From contig BNUF01000098.1 of the NCBI GenBank assembly GCA_025997155.1, positions 1 to 8,447 of the forward strand: DNA of 8,447 nt, read 5' to 3'. Below the pieces are notes generated by a model. It was not told where the DNA came from, made no database searches, and saw nothing but the letters and a program-made list of their open reading frames with translations. Position numbers and translations under genes: made by a program. Of this stretch, positions 1 through 6,076 are shown one piece after another (within the stretch, counting starts at the first letter, position 1; each line of letters opens with the position of its first letter). This DNA is from Clostridia bacterium. Lineage in GTDB: Bacteria > Bacillota > Clostridia > Lachnospirales > WQUN01.

Positions 1-127
1 TTTGACGACGACATACAGAACGAAGTTTGTATCAATGAGGCGGTAAATCTTGCCAAAAAATATGGGGACGAAATGTCGCAAAAGTTTGTGAACGGGGTTT
101 TGGCAAGTGTCGTCAAGGGTGACGCGC
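1..127 (+). repeat. Exact 127-base copy of the nusB 3' region at the left edge
   Basis: These 127 bases are identical, base for base, to 1388-1514 inside nusB, in the same orientation. Read in the nusB frame they encode the end of NusB (starting FDDDIQNEV). The frame then runs 30 codons into antisense cheV sequence and stops at the tag at 217-219, so this is a fragment with no start and a wrong end, not a second working gene. Identity stops abruptly at 127/128, where the sequence becomes the receiver domain of cheV on the other strand. Perfect identity with a sharp edge at a window end is typical of an assembler k-mer overlap (127 is a common maximum k) or a chimeric join. A recent real duplication cannot be excluded. 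Confidence 0.97.
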
Positions 128-924
128 AAAAAATTGTCTTCGCGGATAAGTTTAAGCATTCTGTGGCCGTCCATTTGCGGCATCTCGATATCGGTTACGA
201 CACAGCTCACGTGTTCTAGAATGCTGCCGCCCGCCGCTTTGTAGCTAAGCAGGGTTTCCCACGCCTCTCTGCCGTTGCTTCGGCAGGTTATGTTCGTGAA
301 ACCCGCCTTGTCGAGAGATTCGATAATCATTTTCTCAAGAAGGGGAGAATCCTCAACCACAAGGAGCGGTTTCGAGTTCGACTTGCGTTTTCCCATTTTC
401 GCGACGTCGTTAATCTGTATGCCCGATTGCGGGTTGATATCCGTGAGAATCTTCTCGAAATCGACAATCGTAATCAGCTGACCGTTTATGTGGGCGATGC
501 CTGTGGCAAGGCTGTCCGTTCCGCCGTAAATCGTCGGGTCGGGCTTTTCGATAGCCGACCACGAAATGCGGTGGATTGCCGCGACGTCGTGAACGTGGAA
601 CGCGGTGCTTACGTTGTTGAAATGCGTGATTATATAAATATCGCGTTCGGGGTTTTCCGACGTGGGCGGAAGCCCCAAATACGCCGCAAGGTTTACAAGC
701 GTCATAACTTCCTCGCGAGGTTTAAAAATCCCCTCTACAAAAGGATTTGAGTTGGGCATAGGGGTAACCGGTTCGTACTTTAGTATTTCGACAACCTTCG
801 ATACATTTATCCCAAAATGACGATGAGCCACGGTAAACTCGATGACTTCGAGTTCGTTGGTCCCTGACTCCAGTAAGATTTCCTGTTTGTCATTGCTTTT
901 GCTTTTAGTAATTTTAGCGGCCAT
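1..924 (-). CDS. cheV: CheV chemotaxis coupling protein (CheW domain plus receiver), 3' end lost
   Basis: CheV couples chemoreceptors to the CheA kinase through a CheW-like domain and tunes the response through phosphorylation of its receiver domain, in the cytoplasm at the receptor array. The ATG is at 924-922, behind a strong GGGAGGG ribosome binding site at 936-930. Residues about 20-165 form the CheW domain (NELEVIEF near 23, FGINVSKVVEIL near 37, GHI-type end near 146-157). After a linker rich in K and S, the receiver begins at about 185 with PLLVVEDSP (acidic pair E191-D192) and has the phosphoacceptor D245 in VVTDIEMPQMDG. CheV sequence ends at about residue 266 (position 128). The conserved T/S and K of the later strands are missing. 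The frame stays open to base 1, but only through the misplaced nusB repeat read backwards, so the last 42 codons are not CheV. About 40-50 residues of the true protein are probably lost. No neighbouring chemotaxis gene is visible. Confidence 0.93.
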   Translation of the reverse strand, partial: MAAKITKSKSNDKQEILLESGTNELEVIEFTVAHRHFGINVSKVVEILKYEPVTPMPNSNPFVEGIFKPREEVMTLVNLAAYLGLPPTSENPERDIYIITHFNNVSTAFHVHDVAAIHRISWSAIEKPDPTIYGGTDSLATGIAHINGQLITIVDFEKILTDINPQSGIQINDVAKMGKRKSNSKPLLVVEDSPLLEKMIIESLDKAGFTNITCRSNGREAWETLLSYKAAGGSILEHVSCVVTDIEMPQMDGHRMLKLIREDNFLRVTLDDTCQNPVHKLLRHFVPIFFGKIYRLIDTNFVLYVVVK

Positions 925-929
925 AATTA

Positions 930-936
930 CCCTCCC
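930..936 (-). promoter_or_regulatory. Ribosome binding site of cheV
   Basis: Minus-strand GGGAGGG lies five bases before the ATG at 924. It is a near-ideal Shine-Dalgarno sequence and fixes the cheV start, since no other start codon sits at the right distance. Confidence 0.85.
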
Positions 937-963
937 GAATTTCCAAATTAACTATATTTCTCT

Positions 964-991
964 ATTATAACATTTTCAACAATTAAGACAA
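964..991 (-). promoter_or_regulatory. Probable sigma-A-type promoter of cheV
   Basis: On the minus strand a perfect -10 TATAAT lies at 969-964. It is preceded by TGT, giving an extended -10 (TGTTATAAT). A weak -35, TTGTCT at 991-986 (four of six matches to TTGACA), sits 16 bases upstream. Transcription would start near 957, leaving a leader of about 30 bases before cheV. The extended -10 may compensate for the weak -35. The call rests on consensus matching only, but the position in a divergent intergenic region supports it. A motility sigma factor site (TAAA...GCCGATAA type) was not seen. Confidence 0.7.
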
Positions 992-1047
992 TAGGAAATC
1001 CTGAAAATTCAAAAAAATTTTTATCTGTAAGCGTCTTCAATGTTATA

Positions 1048-1076
1048 TCGACATATTCGGCTAAAAGTGTTATAAT
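1048..1076 (+). promoter_or_regulatory. Probable sigma-A-type promoter of the nusB-recN operon
   Basis: TCGACA at 1048-1053 (one mismatch from TTGACA), a 17-base spacer and a perfect TATAAT at 1071-1076 form a near-consensus promoter. TGT directly before the hexamer makes it an extended -10 as well. Transcription would begin near 1083, giving a leader of only about 23 bases. AT-rich sequence with an A7T5 run at 1011-1022 lies upstream and could act as a curved or UP-like element. This is the only good promoter seen for the nine genes downstream. Confidence 0.8.
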
Positions 1077-1105
1077 ATTTTTCAAACACAAAGAGGAGAA
1101 TTTTT

Positions 1106-1519
1106 ATGCTGAGAGAGGAAGCACGAACGGCGGCTTTTACGCTCGTCTACCAAGTACCTTTTCACGCGGATTTTAGCCCCGAGGTCTGTTTCGGTTTCTA
1201 TCTCCAAGGCTTAGGGAGCCCGATTTCCGAGCGGAACAAAGATTATATAAAAAGCCGTATATACGGCGTTTTTGAAAATTTGCCAAAAATAGACACGCTC
1301 ATTGAAGAAAATTTGCGCGGCTGGGAAATGGACAGGCTTAACAGCGTGGATTTGGCGGTGATTCGTCTGGCGATATATGAGATTTTGTTTGACGACGACA
1401 TACAGAACGAAGTTTGTATCAATGAGGCGGTAAATCTTGCCAAAAAATATGGGGACGAAATGTCGCAAAAGTTTGTGAACGGGGTTTTGGCAAGTGTCGT
1501 CAAGGGTGACGCGCTATGA
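1106..1519 (+). CDS. nusB: Transcription antitermination factor NusB
   Basis: NusB binds the boxA element of ribosomal RNA transcripts together with NusE (ribosomal protein S10) and helps RNA polymerase resist premature termination. The 137-residue protein has the usual length and all-helical family pattern: the N-terminal REEARTAAFTLVYQ segment (residues 3-16), the WEMDRLNSVDLAVIRLAIYE segment (about 73-92) and the INEAVNLAKKYG segment followed by FVNGVLA (about 105-130). The ATG has a strong GAGGAG site at 1093-1098, seven bases upstream. It is the first gene of the operon, behind its own promoter, and its TGA overlaps the ATG of xseA by four bases (ATGA). Its last third is the source of the exact repeat at the left edge of the window. 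In many Firmicutes asp23 or spoIIIA genes lie upstream; here cheV does. Confidence 0.96.
   Translation: MLREEARTAAFTLVYQVPFHADFSPEVCFGFYLQGLGSPISERNKDYIKSRIYGVFENLPKIDTLIEENLRGWEMDRLNSVDLAVIRLAIYEILFDDDIQNEVCINEAVNLAKKYGDEMSQKFVNGVLASVVKGDAL
1388..1514 (+). repeat. Internal copy of the 127-base direct repeat, within nusB
   Basis: This is the second copy of the repeat at 1-127, lying in its natural place as the C-terminal coding part of nusB. It ends two bases before the xseA start codon. The two copies are 1387 bases apart, start to start. This copy is in frame with intact NusB on the left and runs correctly into xseA on the right, so it is the original and the left-edge copy is the misplaced one. 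Confidence 0.97.
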
Positions 1520-2664
1520 ATGTTTTTACGGTATACCAATTAAATTCTTACGTGAAGTCCGTTTTTGAGCGTGACGCACTCTTGTCAAATATTTGCGTTA
1601 TGGGGGAAATTTCCAATTATAAGAATCACATCTCGGGGCATTTGTATTTTACGATAAAGGACGAGAACGCGGCGGTTAAGTGCGTCTGTTTTCGGCATAA
1701 CGCGGGCGGGATTTCCTTTTTTCCGGAAAACGGAGCGAAAGTCGCCGTGACAGGGAATATCTCGTTGTATGAAAAAACAGGCGACTACCAGTTGTATGTC
1801 ACAAAAATGGAACGTTCTGGCAAGGGACGGCTTTTTGAAGACTTTGAGGCGCTTAAGGAGAAGCTGCTTAAAGAAGGTTTGTTTGACGAGGGACGCAAAC
1901 GCTTGATTCCGCAGTTCCCAAAGGTCGTCGGGGTCGTCACCTCAAAGAGCGGCGCGGCTTTTTGGGATATTGTAAAGGTGATTAAACGGCGCAACCCGTC
2001 GATAACGGTTCTGCTGTATGACGCGCAAGTTCAGGGGGTCGGCGCGGGGGGACGGATAGCCGAGGCAATCTACGCCCACAACGAGTACGGAAGGGCCGAT
2101 TGCCTTATTGTAGGGCGCGGCGGAGGCTCGTATGAGGATTTGTCCGCCTTTAATGAGGAAATCGTGGCGCGGGCGGTCGCCGCGTCGAAAGTGCCTGTAA
2201 TTTCGGCGGTCGGACACGAAACGGATTTTACGATTGCGGATTTCGCGGCGGATTTACGCGCCCCGACTCCTTCGGCGGCGGCGGAAATCGTCTCGTTCCA
2301 CGCCCTCGACTTGTCGGCAAGGATAAACGCCTTGTCGCGCAAGGCGGAAAACGCCCTGAAGTCGCGGGTAAGTCTGCGGCGGCAGCAAACGCAATCCCTG
2401 ACTAACCGTTGTATTATAGCGGCGACTAACAGGCTCGAATACACCAGAAACACCTTAAGGTTTCAAATGACGATACTAGAAAACCTTTCGCCGATAAAGA
2501 CTATGGAAAGAGGGTTCGCCGCCGTGACGCGGGGCGGCGTTTCGGTAAAAAGTATATCAGGCGTTCAAAACGGCGACAATATAGATATCGCCCTGAAAGA
2601 CGGGGTTTTATCGGCGAATGTGACGGGAGTTAGAGAAAATGCCGCGAAAAAAACAGACATTTGA
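1516..2664 (+). CDS. xseA: Exodeoxyribonuclease VII large subunit
   Basis: XseA is the catalytic subunit of exonuclease VII, which degrades single-stranded DNA into short oligonucleotides from either end, without needing metal ions, in repair and recombination. An N-terminal OB fold covers about residues 1-100 (SNYK...SGHLYFTIKD at 33-49). The catalytic domain follows, with D151 in SGAAFWDIVKVIKRR, R201 in GRGGGSYEDL, and H234 and D237 in VGHETD, then RAPTPSAAAE at 248-257. These four residues match the known E. coli active-site set D155, R205, H238 and D241. The C-terminal segment LSPIKTMERGFAAVTRGG is at about 324-341. The helical part between them is only about 65 residues, so the protein (382 residues) is shorter than the usual 400-450. 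The start overlaps the nusB stop, with AAGGGTG at 1502-1508 as ribosome binding site. Confidence 0.96.
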   Translation: MNVFTVYQLNSYVKSVFERDALLSNICVMGEISNYKNHISGHLYFTIKDENAAVKCVCFRHNAGGISFFPENGAKVAVTGNISLYEKTGDYQLYVTKMERSGKGRLFEDFEALKEKLLKEGLFDEGRKRLIPQFPKVVGVVTSKSGAAFWDIVKVIKRRNPSITVLLYDAQVQGVGAGGRIAEAIYAHNEYGRADCLIVGRGGGSYEDLSAFNEEIVARAVAASKVPVISAVGHETDFTIADFAADLRAPTPSAAAEIVSFHALDLSARINALSRKAENALKSRVSLRRQQTQSLTNRCIIAATNRLEYTRNTLRFQMTILENLSPIKTMERGFAAVTRGGVSVKSISGVQNGDNIDIALKDGVLSANVTGVRENAAKKTDI

Positions 2665-2869
2665 GGACGCGCTAAGCGGACTTGAGGAAATCACAAGGCG
2701 AATGGAACAGCCCGACTTGCCCCTTGACGCCCTTGTGGCGCATTATAAAGACGCGATTGACCTGTCGCGGTTCCTTAATAAAAATTTGAACGAGTATGAC
2801 GGGATAATATCGGAATTGACAAAAACCGCGCGGGGATTTGAAGAAAAAGTAATAGAAAGCGAGTATTAA
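2639..2869 (+). CDS. xseB: Exodeoxyribonuclease VII small subunit
   Basis: XseB is the non-catalytic small subunit that coats the long helices of XseA and is needed for exonuclease VII to fold and work properly. The 76-residue product has the family signature: FEDALSGLEEITRRME at residues 8-23, LPLDALVAHYKDAIDLSRF at 27-45, and a second helix to the end. The length is normal. The start lies inside xseA, and the two genes overlap by 26 bases in different frames, with GGGAG at 2625-2629 as ribosome binding site. This should couple synthesis of the small subunit, needed in several copies, to that of the large one. Confidence 0.94.
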   Translation: MPRKKQTFEDALSGLEEITRRMEQPDLPLDALVAHYKDAIDLSRFLNKNLNEYDGIISELTKTARGFEEKVIESEY

Positions 2870-2870
2870 T

Positions 2871-3749
2871 ATGCCGATAGATAGTATAAATAAAATAGAT
2901 ATAGAAAGGCATCTCAAAAGCCGTTTGAAGAACGGCGCGAACCAGTACCCCCAGCAGATTTTTGACGCGATGCACTACAGCCTTACGGCGGGAGGGAAAC
3001 GTTTGCGTCCTCGGCTTATGCTGAACACCTTTGGGACTTTCGCAAAGGATAAAATCTATCTGAACACGTGCATAGACTTCGCGGTTGCGCTTGAAATGAT
3101 ACACACCTATTCGCTTATACACGACGACCTCCCTTGTATGGACGACGATGATTTGCGGCGGGGACTGCCCACCGCGCATATAAAATTCGGCGAGGGTATG
3201 GCGGTTTTGGCGGGGGACGCGCTGCTTAACCGCGCCTATGAGGTAATCGCGAACGCGTCTGTTGAAAAGCCGTTTATGCCCGTGGCAAAGGCGGCGCAAG
3301 TCGTGTCTAGAAACGCGGGCGTGTACGGTATGGTTGGCGGGCAGGTTTTGGATATTTTGTCAAATACTTCAAATGACGACAAAAAGTTACTGCGCGATAT
3401 TCACAGAATGAAAACGGGAGCGTTGTTTGCCGCCGCAATCGGAGCGGGGGCGTACCTTGCCGAGCTCCCCGACAAAAAATGCCTTGAGCTGATAAACTTT
3501 GCCGAAAATATGGGGATTTTATTTCAGATGAAAGATGATATAATAGACGTGACGGCGACCGCCGAGGAAATCGGCAAACCTCCGAAAAGCGACGCGAAAA
3601 ACGGTAAACTGACGTATGTCGCCTTGTACGGGCTTGAGGGCGCGGAGGAGGAGTATATGCGGGCGCGGTTTGAGTTTCTTACGAAAGCGGGCGAAATCAT
3701 ACCGAACGAGAGCGAACTATACCAAATAATACAAAAAATCGTAGACTAG
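2871..3749 (+). CDS. ispA: Farnesyl diphosphate synthase (polyprenyl synthetase family)
   Basis: IspA condenses dimethylallyl diphosphate with two isopentenyl diphosphates to make farnesyl diphosphate, precursor of undecaprenyl phosphate and quinones. The 292-residue protein has GGKRLRPRL at 41-49 (isopentenyl diphosphate binding), the first aspartate-rich motif DDLPCMDDDDLRRG at 85-98 and the second, DDIID, at 222-226. The first motif has four residues between its key aspartates (D85, D86 and D91), and Y80-S81 precede it; this is the bacterial (type II) farnesyl pattern, so a C15 product is likeliest, though geranylgeranyl synthesis cannot be ruled out. The loop after the second motif reads GKPPKSDAKNGK, where the usual form is closer to GKPVGSD; this is a small variation. 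The ATG is one base after the xseB stop with only a weak ribosome binding site, so translation is probably coupled. Confidence 0.94.
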   Translation: MPIDSINKIDIERHLKSRLKNGANQYPQQIFDAMHYSLTAGGKRLRPRLMLNTFGTFAKDKIYLNTCIDFAVALEMIHTYSLIHDDLPCMDDDDLRRGLPTAHIKFGEGMAVLAGDALLNRAYEVIANASVEKPFMPVAKAAQVVSRNAGVYGMVGGQVLDILSNTSNDDKKLLRDIHRMKTGALFAAAIGAGAYLAELPDKKCLELINFAENMGILFQMKDDIIDVTATAEEIGKPPKSDAKNGKLTYVALYGLEGAEEEYMRARFEFLTKAGEIIPNESELYQIIQKIVD

Positions 3750-3752
3750 GTG
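3748..3752 (+). promoter_or_regulatory. Ribosome binding site deciding the DUF212 gene start
   Basis: AGGTG overlaps the ispA stop codon (tag at 3747-3749) and lies five bases before the ATG at 3758. It overlaps the alternative GTG start at 3752, which therefore cannot use it. This favours the 147-residue form. Confidence 0.65.
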
Positions 3753-3757
3753 TGTAT

Positions 3758-4201
3758 ATGACGTTTGTTCAGGAAATATCAAAGAACGCGCCGCTTTGGA
3801 CGGCTGTTTTGTCATTTTTTTCGGCACAGTGTATCAAAATTATCATTGAGTTCTTTCGGGTTAAAAAATTCGACGTCAAATTGATAATCGGGTCGGGCGG
3901 TATGCCGTCTAGCCACGCCTCTTTTGTGACGGCTCTCTCGACTGCCGCGGGGCTTCAGGAGGGCTTTGACTCGCCCGTTTTCGCTGTCGCCGCCGTGATT
4001 ACCCTTGTGGTAATGTATGACGCGGCGGGGGTTCGCCGTGCCGCGGGGAAACAAGCCGCCGTGATTAACCAGATGGTTGAGAACATTGAGAACACGGGCA
4101 TTGTGCTTGACAAGAAACTAAAAGAATTGTTGGGACACAGCCCTGTTGAAGTCTGCGCGGGAGCTATTTTGGGCATTGTTATCGGTATCTTGAGGGGTTA
4201 G
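3758..4201 (+). CDS. Divergent PAP2 (DUF212/YuiD-like) membrane protein
   Basis: This belongs to the DUF212 family, related by sequence to acid phosphatases and vanadium haloperoxidases; no exact substrate is established. The 147-residue protein has a hydrophobic N-terminal segment (about 11-33), the signature GSGGMPSSHAS at 45-55, a hydrophobic stretch at about 74-87 running into MYDAAGVRRAAGKQAAVIN (86-104), and the C-terminal LGHSPVEVCAGAILGIVIG with a last membrane segment. S51, S52 and H53, and R93-R94, are candidate phosphate-binding or catalytic residues by analogy with PAP2 enzymes. A GTG at 3752 could extend it by two codons, but AGGTG at 3748-3752 is placed for the ATG at 3758, so I chose that. 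It sits between ispA and dxs, which suggests a role with polyprenyl phosphates. That role is inference. Confidence 0.9.
   Translation: MTFVQEISKNAPLWTAVLSFFSAQCIKIIIEFFRVKKFDVKLIIGSGGMPSSHASFVTALSTAAGLQEGFDSPVFAVAAVITLVVMYDAAGVRRAAGKQAAVINQMVENIENTGIVLDKKLKELLGHSPVEVCAGAILGIVIGILRG
4192..4197 (+). promoter_or_regulatory. Ribosome binding site supporting the GTG start of dxs
   Basis: GAGGGG within the last codons of the upstream gene lies seven bases before GTG at 4205. It supports a non-ATG start for dxs; there is no in-frame ATG near the beginning of the conserved N-terminus. Confidence 0.75.
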
Positions 4202-4204
4202 AAC

Positions 4205-6076
4205 GTGCTTGAGAATGTAAATTCCGTGTCTGATTTGAAAAAATTAACGATAAAGGAACTTCCTGTACTCGCGGGCGAAATTCGCGATTTTTTGATAACC
4301 TCAATTTCAGAAACGGGCGGGCATCTCGCGTCGAATTTGGGCGTTGTCGAACTCACGATTGCGCTGCATTACTGCTTTGATTCGCCTGTTGATAAAATCG
4401 TTTGGGACGTGGGACACCAGAGTTATGTCCACAAAATATTGACAGGGCGGCGGGATAAGTTCGATACTTTGCGGAAGTATAAGGGGCTTAGCGGATTCCC
4501 GAAAACTTCCGAAAGTCCCCACGACATTGTGGACACAGGGCATAGTTCGACCTCAATCTCCGCCGCCCTCGGGCTTGCGACAGCACGCGACTTGTCGGGG
4601 GAAAAACATAGCGTGCTCGCGGTAATCGGCGACGGCTCGATGACGGGCGGGCTTGCTTTTGAGGGGATAAACCACGCGGGGCGGCTTGACACAAACCTTA
4701 TAGTAATATTAAACGACAACCAAATGTCGATATCAGAAAATGTCGGCGCGTTGTCGAAGCATTTGAACCGTTTGCGTACCGCTCCGTCCTACTCTGTCGC
4801 TAAAGAAAACGTACACAGATTCCTTAAAAGACTGCCGATATTCGGCGAAGCCCTCGGCGAAATGACACTGCGTACAAAAGACGCGATAAAATACCTTTTG
4901 ATACCTAACACAATGTTCGACGAGTATGGGTTTAACTATATCGGACCCTTTGACGGTCACAATTTGCCCCAGCTTATCGACGTTCTAAAACGTGTCAAGA
5001 AGATGAAAGGGCCTATACTTCTTCACGTCTACACCAAAAAGGGCAAGGGGTATCCGTTAGCCGAACGCTCGCCCGAAAATTACCACGGAATCGAACCCTA
5101 CGACATTGAGAGCGGGCGGCCTATAAAAGTCAAGGTATGGAACACCTATTCAGACGTTTTTGGAAAAACGCTGCTGCAAATGGCGCGGGATAACGACAAA
5201 ATCGTCGCGATTACCGCCGCGATGCCGTCGGGCGTGGGGCTTACGCCCTTCGCGGCGGAGTTTCCGTCTCGGGTTTTCGACGTCGGGATTGCGGAGGGAC
5301 ACGCCGTGACTTTCGCGGCGGGGCTTGCACGAGCGGGCTATGTGCCTGTTTTCGCGGTGTACTCGACTTTTTTGCAGCGGGGGTACGACCAGATTTTGCA
5401 CGACATAGCGCTGCCGAAACTGCACGCGGTGTTCGCGGTGGACCGCGCTGGGATAGTCGGCGGGGACGGCGAGACGCACCAAGGTTTGTACGATGTGTCG
5501 TTTTTGTGCGGTATACCGAATATGACGGTTCTCGCCCCGAAGAATAAAAACGAACTGATTGATATGATGAAATTCGCGGCGGATTTTGACGCTCCGATTG
5601 CGATAAGATACCCGAAAGGCGCGGTGTCAAGCGTTTATAAGGAAGTCCGCTCGCCGATAGTTTTTGGAAAATCTGAAACGCTTGAGCAAGGGCGGGACAT
5701 TTTGATAATTTTCGCGGGGGATATGGGGGAAACGGCGGCGTATGTGTACGAACAGCTGAGCCGCGGGGGGTACGAACCGACACTTGTTAACGCGCGGTTT
5801 ATGAAGCCGATTGACACCGATTTGGTTGATTCGCTTGCGGACTATAAGTACGTTTTTGTTTTGGAAAGCGTCGTGGAAACAGGAGGGCTTGCGAACAGTA
5901 TTTTGTTTCAGGCGAACAAACGGAACACCCTTAACAAAGAGGTTGTTTTTATGGCGTTTAACTTCCCCGATACCTTTGTGGCGCAGGGCGGCCGCCCAGA
6001 GATTCTTAGAGAATACGGACTTGACGAAAAGGCAATCTTAGGAAAAATCTTGAAGGCGGTCGGTGACGAAAAATGA
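4205..6076 (+). CDS. dxs: 1-deoxy-D-xylulose-5-phosphate synthase
   Basis: DXS joins pyruvate and glyceraldehyde 3-phosphate, using thiamine diphosphate, to make the first intermediate of the MEP isoprenoid pathway, also a precursor for thiamine and pyridoxal. The 623-residue protein is full length. Seen: GGHLASNLG with H40 (E. coli H49), the thiamine diphosphate motif GDGSMTGG (143-149) to NDNQMSIS (170-177), FDGHN at 249-253, catalytic E364 in DVGIAEGHAVTFAAGLA, and GDGETHQG with H425 followed by IPNM in the pyrimidine domain. The transketolase C-terminal domain covers about 490-623. There, where many DXS proteins have PHG or EHG after FI/FV, this one has AQGG (592-596 region), a change away from the active site. 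It starts at GTG three bases after the DUF212 gene and overlaps nadK by four bases (ATGA). It supplies the pathway that feeds IspA in the same operon. Confidence 0.97.
   Translation: MLENVNSVSDLKKLTIKELPVLAGEIRDFLITSISETGGHLASNLGVVELTIALHYCFDSPVDKIVWDVGHQSYVHKILTGRRDKFDTLRKYKGLSGFPKTSESPHDIVDTGHSSTSISAALGLATARDLSGEKHSVLAVIGDGSMTGGLAFEGINHAGRLDTNLIVILNDNQMSISENVGALSKHLNRLRTAPSYSVAKENVHRFLKRLPIFGEALGEMTLRTKDAIKYLLIPNTMFDEYGFNYIGPFDGHNLPQLIDVLKRVKKMKGPILLHVYTKKGKGYPLAERSPENYHGIEPYDIESGRPIKVKVWNTYSDVFGKTLLQMARDNDKIVAITAAMPSGVGLTPFAAEFPSRVFDVGIAEGHAVTFAAGLARAGYVPVFAVYSTFLQRGYDQILHDIALPKLHAVFAVDRAGIVGGDGETHQGLYDVSFLCGIPNMTVLAPKNKNELIDMMKFAADFDAPIAIRYPKGAVSSVYKEVRSPIVFGKSETLEQGRDILIIFAGDMGETAAYVYEQLSRGGYEPTLVNARFMKPIDTDLVDSLADYKYVFVLESVVETGGLANSILFQANKRNTLNKEVVFMAFNFPDTFVAQGGRPEILREYGLDEKAILGKILKAVGDEK

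Larger units (their letters stand above)
925..1105. other. Divergent promoter region between cheV and nusB
   Basis: This 181-base AT-rich spacer holds the cheV promoter on the left and the nusB promoter on the right, firing away from each other, with predicted start sites about 125 bases apart. The motif TGTTATA occurs three times: minus strand 972-966, plus strand 1041-1047 and plus strand 1068-1074. The outer two are the extended -10 elements. No stable hairpin, riboswitch-like structure or small ORF with a ribosome binding site was seen. Confidence 0.75.

Noticed and set aside
1..219. Second nusB gene or a nusB pseudogene
   Set aside because: The nusB-frame sequence has no start and identity is perfect with no decay, so an assembly overlap or fresh junction explains it better than an old pseudogene.
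427..750. Plus-strand open frame of 107 codons
   Set aside because: It lies entirely antisense to the well-supported CheW domain of cheV, has no ribosome binding site and its product resembles no family I know.
1006..1023. A7T5 run that could be a terminator tail
   Set aside because: There is no GC-rich hairpin before the T run, and both neighbouring genes start here, so a terminator makes no sense; it is more likely upstream promoter DNA.
2775..3299. Minus-strand open frame of 174 codons
   Set aside because: It is antisense to xseB and ispA, whose proteins are clearly recognisable; long reverse frames are expected opposite genes rich in GCG, GAC and CGG codons.
4439..4468. TTGACA followed at 18 bases by GATACT, a possible internal promoter in dxs
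   Set aside because: The -10 is poor, there is no TG extension, and the sequence encodes conserved DXS residues, so chance is the simplest explanation.
5241..5783. Minus-strand open frame of 180 codons
   Set aside because: It is opposite the catalytic part of dxs. The product is rich in R, P and S with no domain, typical of a reverse reading of a GC-rich gene.
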